Origin: Myxococcus stipitatus | GTDB lineage: Bacteria; Myxococcota; Myxococcia; Myxococcales; Myxococcaceae | Direction: 5' to 3' | Assembly (NCBI RefSeq): GCF_021412625.1 | Contig: NZ_JAKCFI010000003.1 | Span: 806,001 to 870,000, forward strand | DNA: 64,000 nucleotides | In this document: piece after piece, positions 18,184 through 28,942 of the stretch | Numbering within the stretch: the stretch's first letter is position 1 | Layout: each line of letters starts with the position of its first letter | Program-made: the position numbers and the translations under genes | Notes under the pieces: generated by a model | The model's input: only the letters and a program-made list of their open reading frames with translations | Databases searched by the model: none | What the model was told of the DNA's origin: nothing

Positions 18184-20776
18184 GCCGGAGCCCCTGGCGG
18201 GGCCCGTCCGCTTCGGACCCTACACCCTGGCGCGGCGTATCGGCGCCGGGGGGATGGGGGAGGTCTTCCTCGCGCGCGAGGAGGCCCCGCGTCGCGCGTG
18301 CGTGGTGAAGAAGGTCCTCCCGCAGCTCATGGCGAGCCCGCAGTTCGTGGGCCGCTTCCGGGACGAGGCCCGCGTGGTGGTGCGGTTGCAGCACCCGAAC
18401 ATCGCGCGCGTCTACGCGATGGGCGAGGAGGAGGGGCAGCTCTACCTCGCGATGGAGTACGTGCAGGGCAAGACGCTCAGCCGGCTCACGTATCGCCTGC
18501 GGCAGCTGGGCAAGATGATGCCGCTGGGCATCCTGCTGCACCTGGGCGAGCGGCTGTGCGAGGGCCTGGCGTACGCGCACGACGCGACGGACGAGGAGGG
18601 GCACCCGTTGCACCTGGTGCATCGGGACCTGTCCCCGGCGAACATCTGCCTGAGCTACGCGGGTGAGGTGAAGGTCATCGACTTCGGCGCGGCGCAGTCC
18701 ACGCTGAAGGAGCAGCAGACCGCGCCCCGGGTGGTGATTGGGAACCTGACGTACATGTCGCCGGAGCAGGCGCGCAAGCGCTTCGTGGACCGGCGGGCGG
18801 ACCTGTACGCGGTGGGCGCGCTGCTGTGGGAGCTGTCGGCGTGGAAGCCGTTGTCGCAGCGCGGGGACCCGGTGGAGCGCTGGCGGCGCGCGGCGTATCC
18901 GCAGTGGGAGCCGGCGGGGCGGTATCGCCAGGGCCTGCCCACGAGCGTGGATGCGTTCCTGGTGCGGGCGCTCGCGTCGGAGCCGGGGGACCGCTTCCCG
19001 GACGCGGCGGCGATGGGGGCGGAGCTGGCGCGGCTGAAGGCGAAGCTGGCGCCGGGCGTGGGGGACGCGGACGTCGCGCGGCTGATGGCGTTGGTGTTCC
19101 CTCGCGAGAAGAAGGCGGAGGAGGCGCTCCTGCGGGAGCTGCTGCGCGAGGAGGGGCGAGCGAGGACGGATCCCCAGCTCGCGGCGGCGCTCGTGCCCCC
19201 CACCGCGTTGGCGTTCGAGCACAGCGCGGTGATTACGCCGGACGACTTCATCGCGTCCGAGCGCGCGCAGGTGGGGCCTCCGCCGGGTGGGACCGACAGC
19301 ACGCCCACGCAGGCGATGTCGGCCGGGCAGGTCCAGGCGCGCATCACGCCGAGCGCGGGAGACGACAGCGCGGCGACCCAGGCGCTCTCCGCCGAGCAGC
19401 TGCGCGCGCGGGTGGGGCACGGCGCTGACGCGACGCGGGCTCCGGCCTCCGGGGTTCTTCGCGCTCCGGAGCCTGATGCGCCGACGCTGGCGCTGTCCGC
19501 CGAGCAGCTGCGCGCGCGCCTGGGGGCGTCCGATGATGAGCCCACGCGCACGGCGGTGGATGGTCGGGGGCAGGGTGGTGCGCGGGATGGCGAGGACTCC
19601 ACCGTCGTCGAGGCCACGCGGAGTGGCGGGGGCACGGGCGGTCCTGGGGAAGAAGACATCACGCGCACCGAGGTCCCGGAGGGCGCGCGGTCCGCGAAGC
19701 GCGCGGAGGGCACGCAGGCGCCGGTCGCCAGCTCGCGTCCTCCGGTGACTGGGAGCGCGTTCCTCTCGAGTGAAGACGAGCCCACCGCGGTGGACGACCC
19801 GAGGAAACTTCGTGCTCCTGCGCTGGGGGCGAGCGAGGTCACTCGGGGCTCGGGTGATGACGAGTCGACGGCGGTGGAGTCACACGTCTCCTCGGTCCGA
19901 GTCGTGGCGCCATCGTCTGGTCTGGATGACGACGAGTCGACGGCCGTGGGGCCACGCCCTGATGGAGACCCGAGGCATGTGGAAGCGCCATCGTCTGGTC
20001 TCGGTGACGACGAGTCGACGGCGGTGGAACCTCGTGCCGTCGCCGCGCGAACCGCGGCACCTCCATCCGCTGGCTGGGCAGACGACGAATCGACAGCGGT
20101 AGGGCCACGCACCGCATCGCCTCGTGTCGCGGCATCTCAGTCCCCCGGACTGGGGGACGACGAGTCGACGGCGGTGGGGCCACGCACCGCATCGCCTCGT
20201 GCAGGGGCGCTTCCGTCGCCCGGTCCTGGCGACGACGAAACCACGGCGGTGGATTCTCCGCTCCGGAGAGGTCGTACCAGCGACCACGACGCCTCGCCGC
20301 CTCTGGGCGCTGACGGGAGCCCCGCGGGCACCACGCGCTACGGCGCGCAACACGTGGAATCACGGCCGAAGCCTCCACCGGACGAGACCGAGGCGCTCGA
20401 CGCGGCGAAGGTGCTCGTCGCCATCGCGGAGGCCACCGTGCGTCCCTCGGGCGCCAAGGAGTCGCTCTACCCCGGTCCGGCGGAGAGCACGGTGACGCCG
20501 ACGATGGAGGGCACTCGCTACGCCACCTCGCGACGTGTCCCCCGCGAGACGCAGGTGGGCTTCGGCGTCGACATCTCCCAGACGGTGGACACCGCCGCCA
20601 TCGAGGCGAAGCGGTTGGAGCTGGTCCGCGCCATCACCGGCGATGACGAGCTCCCCGTCGCCGAGCCCCCGCGCACGGGCTCCTGGCTCCAGGGGCCACG
20701 CCTCTGGCTCGCCGCCGCGCTCTTCGCGGGGGCGTGCCTGCTGGGCCTGAGCGTCGTCTGGTGGCTGTGGCGCTGA
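18167..20776 (+). CDS. Eukaryotic-like Ser/Thr protein kinase with repetitive acidic linker and C-terminal membrane anchor
   Basis: An 869-aa kinase. The catalytic domain (about 15-290) is complete: glycine loop GAGGMGEV, Lys48, Glu67, HRDLSPAN with Asp154, DFG at 172-174 and SPEQA. Residues about 300-720 form a low-complexity linker: three TQALSAEQLRAR-like units, then repeats of DDESTAVGPR. Their threonines fall at 568, 592, 618, 643, 668 and 693, close to every 25 residues. The protein ends in one hydrophobic segment (846-869), so it is probably tail-anchored in the inner membrane with the kinase inside. The start is a TTG inside the last codons of hemL; no better in-frame start precedes the glycine loop. 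Confidence 0.88.
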   Translation: MARPVEPEPLAGPVRFGPYTLARRIGAGGMGEVFLAREEAPRRACVVKKVLPQLMASPQFVGRFRDEARVVVRLQHPNIARVYAMGEEEGQLYLAMEYVQGKTLSRLTYRLRQLGKMMPLGILLHLGERLCEGLAYAHDATDEEGHPLHLVHRDLSPANICLSYAGEVKVIDFGAAQSTLKEQQTAPRVVIGNLTYMSPEQARKRFVDRRADLYAVGALLWELSAWKPLSQRGDPVERWRRAAYPQWEPAGRYRQGLPTSVDAFLVRALASEPGDRFPDAAAMGAELARLKAKLAPGVGDADVARLMALVFPREKKAEEALLRELLREEGRARTDPQLAAALVPPTALAFEHSAVITPDDFIASERAQVGPPPGGTDSTPTQAMSAGQVQARITPSAGDDSAATQALSAEQLRARVGHGADATRAPASGVLRAPEPDAPTLALSAEQLRARLGASDDEPTRTAVDGRGQGGARDGEDSTVVEATRSGGGTGGPGEEDITRTEVPEGARSAKRAEGTQAPVASSRPPVTGSAFLSSEDEPTAVDDPRKLRAPALGASEVTRGSGDDESTAVESHVSSVRVVAPSSGLDDDESTAVGPRPDGDPRHVEAPSSGLGDDESTAVEPRAVAARTAAPPSAGWADDESTAVGPRTASPRVAASQSPGLGDDESTAVGPRTASPRAGALPSPGPGDDETTAVDSPLRRGRTSDHDASPPLGADGSPAGTTRYGAQHVESRPKPPPDETEALDAAKVLVAIAEATVRPSGAKESLYPGPAESTVTPTMEGTRYATSRRVPRETQVGFGVDISQTVDTAAIEAKRLELVRAITGDDELPVAEPPRTGSWLQGPRLWLAAALFAGACLLGLSVVWWLWR
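19850..20260 (+). repeat. Six-unit, about 75-bp in-frame repeat encoding DDESTAV
   Basis: Inside the kinase gene, six copies of a GACGACGAGTCGACGGCGGT-like core occur at near-constant spacing (72-78 bases). The cores are more alike than the spacers, which suggests selection on the encoded acidic Ser-Thr motif rather than simple DNA slippage. Confidence 0.8.
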
Positions 20777-20816
20777 CGCGTCGACGCCGGTCCGTCCGAC
20801 TGTCGACCCGTGAATC

Positions 20817-23453
<2,637 letters not shown>

Positions 23454-23604
23454 GGCGGCCCTGACTCTTCCACCCCATGCAAGGGAGGGAGAAGTGGGCG
23501 GCGGGGTGTATCGATTACCAGACTACAGCCTGTGGGTTTCCCTTACGGGATGCCTGCCTTTCCGCGACCGGGGAGCCGGCGCGTGACAGGAATGCGGGCC
23601 CATG

Positions 23605-23644
23605 ACGTGGCGGGCCGCCGCGTGGCGACGGCGGCCCGCCACGT
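23605..23644 (-). terminator. Perfect 16-bp hairpin downstream of the PEBP gene
   Basis: Arms 23605-23620 and 23629-23644 are perfectly complementary around an 8-base loop (CGTGGCGA). It lies about 70 bases past the stop of the minus-strand PEBP gene and upstream of the histidine kinase gene. No T-run follows, but stability should be very high. Confidence 0.75.
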
Positions 23645-23712
23645 GTCGGGTGAGGCGCGGAGGGACGGGCCCTCCGACCTCGGGGGGCGCGCCGGGATGG
23701 CGGCGCGGGGCC

Positions 23713-24225
23713 TCACGCGGAGGGGCCGGGAGGGGCTCCCCGGTGGTGGGTCTTCTCGTAGAGGCCGAGCAGCTCCGCCTGGCCGAGGATGTGTCCATCC
23801 ATGGCCCGGAGCAGGTCCGCCCGGGTGGGACGCCCCAGGTCCGGCAGCACGAGGTCCAGCGCGTACAGGCGGAAGAAGTAGCGGTGCCGCCCGATGGGGG
23901 GCATGGGACCGCCGTAGCCCATGTTCCCGAAGTCGTTGAGCCCCTGCCGCGTCCCGGGGGGCAGGACGTTGGGTTCGGCCGCCTCCGGCAGCGTCTGGGT
24001 GCCCGGGGGGATGTTGTAGAGAATCTGATGGCAGTAGACGCGCTGGGGCTTCTTCGGGTCCGGGGCGTCCGGGTCCTCGACGATGAGCGCCAGGCTCTTG
24101 GTGCCCGCGGGCGGGTTCTCCCAGTGCAGGGGCGGGGAGATGTCCTCCCCTTCGCCCGTGTAGGCGATGGGGATGAGCTCCCCGTTCTTGAAGCGAGGGG
24201 ACGTCAGCGACAGCGGCTTGGGCAT
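23713..24225 (-). CDS. YbhB/YbcL-type PEBP family protein
   Basis: A 170-aa phosphatidylethanolamine-binding-like protein. The bacterial PEBP signatures are clear: LTSPRFKNGELIPIAYTGEGEDISPPLHW-type opening, LALIVEDPDAPDP, the H-Q-I-L-Y-N-I-P strand, GYGGPMPPIGRHRYFFRLYALD. Members are thought to bind small ligands or phospholipid head groups or inhibit proteases; the actual role is unknown. The ATG has GGAGG five bases upstream. It diverges from the ATP synthase F0 genes. Confidence 0.92.
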   Translation of the reverse strand: MPKPLSLTSPRFKNGELIPIAYTGEGEDISPPLHWENPPAGTKSLALIVEDPDAPDPKKPQRVYCHQILYNIPPGTQTLPEAAEPNVLPPGTRQGLNDFGNMGYGGPMPPIGRHRYFFRLYALDLVLPDLGRPTRADLLRAMDGHILGQAELLGLYEKTHHRGAPPGPSA

Positions 24226-24543
24226 GAGGTCCTCCGGAGTTCGGATAGGGGCAAGCTGGCGACGGGCCCGGGCCAACGCGGATGAGCGGCGGGAGGTCCG
24301 CCAGCAGGCCCGGCCCCAGGGCGGGCAGGGTGGAATTCCAGGAGCTCCAACAGTGGCTGTCTTCTTGGCGGAGGTAGCCGGACTTGCGGGGGCTCATCCT
24401 CCCACCAGCGTCCGGACCCTTCCGGGCACGGGGAAGGTTGCACCTGCCGCTCATTCGATGCTAAGCGGCGCCCGCGCGTGGTGGGGTTGGATCGGGTGGC
24501 ATGGGAAATCCGAGCTTTTCCCGGGGTTTGGGGAGGCGGCCGA
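24226..24543. promoter_or_regulatory. Divergent intergenic region, PEBP gene / F0 operon
   Basis: These 318 bases hold no supported gene and must contain the promoters of the PEBP gene (leftward) and of the F0 ATP synthase cluster (rightward). I could not pick a convincing -35/-10 pair. A GGGAGG ribosome site lies directly before the AtpZ/AtpI-like start. Confidence 0.5.
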
Positions 24544-24810
24544 ATGGATGTGAAGGAGCCTCGGGAGAAGGCGGGTTCGGACGGCAGTGAGCTGGGGCAG
24601 ACGGCCCGGCACATGCGGGCGGCGGAGCCGTACGTCTCGGCGGTCTGGAAGCTGGTGGGCGGGGCGGTGGTGGGGGTCCTGGGCGGCTACTGGCTGGACA
24701 AGAAGCTGGGGACGCAACCCTGGTTGATGCTGGTGCTGAGTCTGGTGGGTATCTGCGTGGGCTTCTACGGGTTCCTCCGGGAGATGGCTCGGCTGGGGAA
24801 GCGGAAGTGA
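24544..24810 (+). CDS. AtpZ/AtpI family protein
   Basis: An 88-aa protein with two membrane spans (VWKLVGGAVVGVLGGYWLDKK and LMLVLSLVGICVGFYGFL) of the ATPase_gene1 family, which precedes F0 genes in many bacteria and is linked to c-ring assembly or Mg2+/Ca2+ handling. GYWLDKKLGTQPW is the family hallmark. The ATG follows GGGAGG at good spacing. Its stop overlaps the GTG of the next gene (GTGA). Confidence 0.88.
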   Translation: MDVKEPREKAGSDGSELGQTARHMRAAEPYVSAVWKLVGGAVVGVLGGYWLDKKLGTQPWLMLVLSLVGICVGFYGFLREMARLGKRK

Positions 24811-25214
24811 CGGGGCACGGCGAGGGTGGTGGCGAGGCGTTCCGGAGCCACGCGGCGTTGGCGGCCGGGGTGGCGGTGGTGGGCGCGGCGGTGGCGGGGC
24901 TGTTCCCCCAGGTGGTGGAGAACAAGGTCTCGGCGTTGTGGGGCGTGGGGCTGGCGGCGGCGACGGGGGTGGTGGCGCTGCTGATGAAGCGGCGAGCGGT
25001 GAAGAAGGACCTGAAGGCGGCGATGATGGCGGTGGGCGTGGTCTTCGGGTTGCGCGCGCTGGCGGTGCTGGTGGGGTTGTTGGGGATGGTGTCGCGAGGA
25101 ATGGAGCCGGTGCCGTTCATCTCCGGCTTCTTCGGCGTCTACTTCGCGCTGCAGTGGATTGAAGTGAGCTACGTGATGGCCGCGTCCAAGGGCGCGGCGG
25201 GCGGAGACGAGTGA
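24807..25214 (+). CDS. ATP synthase subunit I-like membrane protein
   Basis: A 135-aa integral membrane protein with four likely spans (around 15-35, 41-60, 70-95 and 103-125). Size, topology and place between AtpZ and atpB fit the AtpI family, a chaperone for c-ring assembly, though sequence identity looks low, so the assignment rests mainly on context. GTG start overlapping the previous stop by four bases, and its own stop overlaps the atpB start (TGATG): the three genes are translationally coupled. Confidence 0.75.
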   Translation: MTGHGEGGGEAFRSHAALAAGVAVVGAAVAGLFPQVVENKVSALWGVGLAAATGVVALLMKRRAVKKDLKAAMMAVGVVFGLRALAVLVGLLGMVSRGMEPVPFISGFFGVYFALQWIEVSYVMAASKGAAGGDE

Positions 25215-26239
25215 TGCGCAAGGCAATGGTGCTGTTCGCCAGTCTGTTCGTGGCCACCGCGTGGGCCTCCGATTCCTCGGGGGGCCATGGCGAGGGGCAC
25301 GAGCCGTCGGTCCCCGAGTACATCCTCCACCACGTCTCCGACACGAACGACTTCGAGCTCGAGGTCCCGCTCAGCCAGCCCATCCACCTGGGCGCCATCC
25401 CGCCGCTGCGCATCGGCAACTGCGCGCCCCGGCAGACCGAGCATGGCCTGGAGACGCCCTCGGGTTGGGGCGGGCTGGCCGAGGGCTGCCTGGACCTGTC
25501 CGTCACCAAGCACACGGTGATGATGTGGCTGGCGGCGCTGCTGCTCTTGGGGACGGTGCTCGTCTGGAGCAACCGCGACAAGACGAAGCTGGTCCCGCGC
25601 GGCACGGGCGCCAACCTCATCGAGATGCTGGTCCTGTTCGTCCGTGACGAGCTGGCCATCAAGAACATCGGCAAGGAGGACGGCCCGCGCTACGTGCCCT
25701 ATCTCCTGACCGCGTTCTTCTTCATCCTCTTCATGAACCTGCTGGGCCTGGTGCCCTGGATGGCGACGGCCACCGGCAACCTGGCGGTGACGGCGGGCCT
25801 GGCGGTGTGCACCTTCATCGTCACGCAGGCGGCGGGCATCCGCGCGGCGGGCCTGGGCGGCTACCTGAAGCACCTGACGGGCGGCGTGCACCCGCTGCTG
25901 TGGATCATCATGATTCCGGTGGAGGTGCTGGGCCTGTTCACCAAGCCCTTCGCCCTCACGATGCGTCTGTTCGCCAACATGCTGGCGGGCCACATCGTCC
26001 TCTTCTTCCTCATCGGCCTCATCTTCATCCTGGGCCACCCGGCGGTGGCGGTGGTGAGCGTGCCGTTCGCCTTCGCCATCTACCTGCTGGAGCTGTTCGT
26101 GGCTTTCGTGCAGGCGTACGTGTTCACGCTGCTGTCGGCGCTGTTCATCGGCATGGCGGTGGCGACCGGCCACCACCACGACGAGCACGGCCACGCGGAG
26201 GGCGGCGCCAGCCACGACCACGGCAAGGCTCACGCCTGA
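25214..26239 (+). CDS. atpB: F0F1 ATP synthase subunit a
   Basis: A 341-aa subunit a, the proton-channel stator of F0. The essential Arg is present in [17 protein letters not shown], and the last two spans have the typical [23 protein letters not shown] ending. Unusually, it has an apparent N-terminal signal peptide ([18 protein letters not shown]) and a periplasmic stretch of about 80 residues before the first core span, and a His/Asp-rich tail ([12 protein letters not shown]). ATG at 25214 or the preceding GTG at 25211 could serve as start. Confidence 0.95.
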   Translation: MRKAMVLFASLFVATAWASDSSGGHGEGHEPSVPEYILHHVSDTNDFELEVPLSQPIHLGAIPPLRIGNCAPRQTEHGLETPSGWGGLAEGCLDLSVTKHTVMMWLAALLLLGTVLVWSNRDKTKLVPRGTGANLIEMLVLFVRDELAIKNIGKEDGPRYVPYLLTAFFFILFMNLLGLVPWMATATGNLAVTAGLAVCTFIVTQAAGIRAAGLGGYLKHLTGGVHPLLWIIMIPVEVLGLFTKPFALTMRLFANMLAGHIVLFFLIGLIFILGHPAVAVVSVPFAFAIYLLELFVAFVQAYVFTLLSALFIGMAVATGHHHDEHGHAEGGASHDHGKAHA

Positions 26240-26249
26240 GACAAGTTGG

Positions 26250-26301
26250 CGGGGCGCGAAGGCGCCCCGGTCGAAGACCTGGCGATTCGAAAGGTCGCCA
26301 G
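26250..26301 (+). promoter_or_regulatory. Two hairpins in the atpB-atpE spacer
   Basis: Hairpin 1 (26250-26257 with 26262-26269) has an 8-bp GC stem and a GAAG loop; hairpin 2 (26279-26285 with 26295-26301) has a perfect 7-bp stem. They occupy the 128-base gap before atpE. Since subunit c is needed in many copies per complex, mRNA processing or protection at this point is plausible; partial termination is the other option. Confidence 0.6.
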
Positions 26302-26367
26302 AGGTAGTCCTGAAGGGCCATCACGACCCCCCCACAAGCGGGTCCTCGCTACGAAAGAAGCACCACC

Positions 26368-26601
26368 ATGACCAACCTCGCTCTTGCCTTCCTCGCTGCC
26401 GGCCTTGGCGCCGGTCTGTCCATCATCGGCGCCGCCCTCGGCATCGGCAAGCTGGCCGCCGCCGCCATGGACGCCACGGGCCGTCAGCCGGCCGCCGGCG
26501 GCGACATCCGCACCTCCATGATCATCGCCGCGGCGCTCATCGAAGGCGCCACGCTGTTCGCGCTGGTCGTCTGCGTTCTGCTGGCCACCAAGGCCGCCTG
26601 A
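26368..26601 (+). CDS. atpE: F0F1 ATP synthase subunit c
   Basis: A 77-aa hairpin of two membrane helices joined by the polar loop GRQPAAGGD. Helix 1 has the glycine-rich GAGLSIIGAALGIG; helix 2 carries the ion-binding Glu59 in AALIEGATLFALVV. I see no obvious Na+-site signature, so proton coupling is likely. This protein forms the rotating c-ring. It is separated from atpB and atpF by spacers of about 130 bases each, both with hairpins. Confidence 0.95.
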   Translation: MTNLALAFLAAGLGAGLSIIGAALGIGKLAAAAMDATGRQPAAGGDIRTSMIIAAALIEGATLFALVVCVLLATKAA

Positions 26602-26627
26602 TTTCGAGCGCAGGTCGCGTCATCGTC

Positions 26628-26676
26628 GGAAAGCACCGGCTCCCGAGGCCTTGCGTCGCGGGTGCCGGTGTCTTCC
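26628..26676 (+). promoter_or_regulatory. Imperfect hairpin in the atpE-atpF spacer
   Basis: Arms 26628-26640 and 26664-26676 pair over 13 positions with two mismatches, including seven perfect pairs (CACCGGC/GCCGGTG). It follows atpE and could stabilise its 3' end or attenuate transcription into atpF. Confidence 0.5.
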
Positions 26677-26732
26677 GGCCGTAGCATCCGAAGTTCCCTC
26701 CGCTGTTCCTCCCTCACGCCGGACACGTCGCC

Positions 26733-27278
26733 ATGTTCCTGCCCTCCGTCCTCGCCGCCAGCAGCCTCGTGAGCGTCCAGCCGGGCCTCATCTTCTGGAC
26801 CCTCATCACCTTCGTCATCGTCTTCTTCGTCCTTCGGTCGAAGGCGTGGGGACCCATCCTCCAGCTGGTGGAGGAGCGCGAGAAGCAGATTTCGGCCGCC
26901 ATCGAGAGCGCCAAGCGTGAGCGCGCCGAGGCGGAGAAGCTGCTGGCCGACCAGAAGACGGCCATCGCCGAGGCGCGCCGCCAGGCCGCCGAGGAGACGC
27001 GCCGCAACCAGCAGGAGATGGAGAAGTTCCGCGAGGAGCTGATGGCCAAGAGCCGCAAGGAGGCGGAGGAGCTGAAGCTCGGCGCGCGTCGTGAAATCGA
27101 CGAGCAGAAGGCGAAGGCCATCGCGGAGGTCCGCGCCATGGCGGTGGACCTGGCCATGGAAGTGGCGGGCAAGCTGGTCAACGAGCGCATGGACGACAGC
27201 AAGCACCGCGCGCTGGCCGAGCAGTTCGTGCAGGGCCTCCCGCTGACCGGCAACGCCGGCGTGCGCCGCTCGGCCTAG
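26733..27278 (+). CDS. atpF: F0F1 ATP synthase subunit b
   Basis: A 181-aa peripheral-stalk subunit: one N-terminal membrane span (LIFWTLITFVIVFFVLRSKAW, about 19-39) and then a long charged helix rich in heptads (REKQISAAIESAKRERAEAEK onward) that forms the coiled-coil stator linking F0 to F1. Slightly longer than the 156-aa E. coli protein. It is the last F0 gene here: the usual next genes atpH, atpA, atpG, atpD and atpC are not in the window. Confidence 0.95.
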   Translation: MFLPSVLAASSLVSVQPGLIFWTLITFVIVFFVLRSKAWGPILQLVEEREKQISAAIESAKRERAEAEKLLADQKTAIAEARRQAAEETRRNQQEMEKFREELMAKSRKEAEELKLGARREIDEQKAKAIAEVRAMAVDLAMEVAGKLVNERMDDSKHRALAEQFVQGLPLTGNAGVRRSA

Positions 27279-27323
27279 TTCGGGGAAGCGCGCCCCCCGG
27301 CGCGTTTGTTCCAGGGAATCACC

Positions 27324-28439
27324 ATGGGTCTTTCCATCGGCATCGTCGGGCTGCCCAACGTGGGCAAGTCCACCCTGTTCAACGCGCTGTCGGCCGAGGG
27401 CGCTCGCGCGCAGGCCGCCAACTACCCCTTCTGCACCATCGAGCCCAACGTGGGCGTGGTGCCCGTGCCGGATGACCGCCTGGACAAGCTGTCCGAGCTC
27501 ATCAAGCCGCTGAAGAAGGTCCCCACGTCGCTGGAGTTCGTGGACATCGCGGGCCTGGTGCGCGGCGCCTCCAAGGGCGAGGGCCTGGGCAACCAGTTCC
27601 TGGGCAACATCCGCCAGGTGAACGCGGTGCTGCACGTGCTGCGCTGCTTCGAGGACGACAACGTCACCCACGTCGAGGGCGGGGTGAATCCGGTGAGGGA
27701 CCGGGACGTGGTCGACACGGAGCTGTGCCTGAAGGACCTGGAGACGGTGGAGAAGCGCCGCGAGCGCACGCAGAAGAACACCAAGATGGCCGGCAAGGCG
27801 GGCGACGAGGCCAAGGCCGAGCTGGCGGTGCTGGACCGCGTGAAGGCGGGGCTGGACTCGGGCGTGACGGTGCGCGCGCAGAAGCTGACCGAGGAGGAGC
27901 AGGCCGTCATCCGCGACCTCTTCCTGCTGACGGACAAGCCCGTGCTGTACGTGGCGAACATCAGCGAGGGCGAGATTGGCAAGGAGGACGCCAACAAGCA
28001 CGTCGCGGCGGTGAAGGAGATGGCCGCGAAGGAGGGCTCGGAGGTGGTGGTGCTCGCGGCGGCGCTGGAGTCGGAAATCCAGCAGCTCCCGGAGAGCGAG
28101 CGCCCGGGCTTCCTGGAGAGCGCGGGGCTGACGGAGCCGGGTCTGCACAAGGTGGTGCGGGCGGGCTACAAGCTGCTGGGCCTGTGGACGTACTTCACCG
28201 TGGGCGAGCAGGAGTGCCGCGCGTGGACCATCCACAAGGGCTACAAGGCGCCGCAGGCGGCGGGCGTCATCCACTCGGACTTCGAGCGCGGCTTCATCAA
28301 GGCCGAGGTGATGCGCTGGGAGGACCTGGTGAAGCTGGGCAGTGAGGCCGCGGTGAAGGAGAAGGGCCTGCTGCGGATGGAGGGCAAGGAGTACGCCGTG
28401 CAGGACGGCGACTGCATGCACTTCCGCTTCAACGTCTGA
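27324..28439 (+). CDS. ychF: Redox-regulated ATPase YchF (Obg-family)
   Basis: A 371-aa P-loop NTPase that binds ribosomes. G1 is GLPNVGKSTLFNAL, the family phrase NYPFCTIEPNVG follows, G3 is DIAGLVRGAS, and the G4 position reads NISE rather than NKxD, the change that gives ATP instead of GTP preference in YchF. The C-terminal TGS-like domain contains GEQECRAWTIHKG. The start MGLSIGIVG at 27324 is the family start. It follows atpF by 45 bases and could share its transcript. Confidence 0.96.
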   Translation: MGLSIGIVGLPNVGKSTLFNALSAEGARAQAANYPFCTIEPNVGVVPVPDDRLDKLSELIKPLKKVPTSLEFVDIAGLVRGASKGEGLGNQFLGNIRQVNAVLHVLRCFEDDNVTHVEGGVNPVRDRDVVDTELCLKDLETVEKRRERTQKNTKMAGKAGDEAKAELAVLDRVKAGLDSGVTVRAQKLTEEEQAVIRDLFLLTDKPVLYVANISEGEIGKEDANKHVAAVKEMAAKEGSEVVVLAAALESEIQQLPESERPGFLESAGLTEPGLHKVVRAGYKLLGLWTYFTVGEQECRAWTIHKGYKAPQAAGVIHSDFERGFIKAEVMRWEDLVKLGSEAAVKEKGLLRMEGKEYAVQDGDCMHFRFNV

Positions 28440-28483
28440 CGTCGTCGGGCGGCGGCCCTGGAGCCGCGCTCCCTGACGCACCC

Positions 28484-28516
28484 CGCGGGCGCTTTCCGGC
28501 AAGGAGGGCGCCCGCG
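28484..28516. terminator. Hairpin between convergent ychF and small membrane protein gene
   Basis: A perfect 9-bp GC stem (28484-28492 with 28508-28516) around a 15-base loop, placed between the two convergent stop codons. On the plus strand it is followed by AGTCGTTTC, a weak T-containing stretch. Confidence 0.65.
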
Positions 28517-28523
28517 AGTCGTT

Positions 28524-28841
28524 TCAGAGGACGACGCGGGGGCCGCGCAGCGCGGTGTAGACCCAGAGGCCCACGGCGATGACGACGAGCACGGTGGTGA
28601 AGACGGCCGCGCGGCGCACGCGCGGGACGTCCTCCGTCTGGCGCGAGGCGTAGAGCCACATCCCCCCCACGCGCAGCACGACGAAGGCGACGAGCAGGAT
28701 GACGCCGACGACGAGCCAGCCGGGGGGGCGGGTGAAGAGGACGCCCCAGGCGCCGAGGAAGGCGACGTTACCGAGGAGCGAGGCGATGGCGAAGCGGGGG
28801 TAGGTGCGTCGAGGGTCCACGGCGCGCAGTGTCCGCATCAT
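28524..28841 (-). CDS. Small membrane protein, unknown
   Basis: A 105-aa protein with three predicted membrane spans (about 20-37, 43-65 and 80-97), one of them VVGVILLVAFVVLRVGGMWLY. The short basic N-terminus MMRTLRAVDPRR and the central RQTEDVPRVRR loop would lie in the cytosol. No family recognised. Two adjacent ATGs (28841, 28838) are candidate starts, with ACAGG upstream. Confidence 0.65.
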   Translation of the reverse strand: MMRTLRAVDPRRTYPRFAIASLLGNVAFLGAWGVLFTRPPGWLVVGVILLVAFVVLRVGGMWLYASRQTEDVPRVRRAAVFTTVLVVIAVGLWVYTALRGPRVVL

Positions 28842-28942
28842 GGCGCCTGTCGCCAACCTGGAAATGAAGCGGGATGGTCGACAGGTGACAACGGTGGTGG
28901 CGGGGCGAGGATGGCAATGCCTGACACCCGGCGGTTCCGTGC

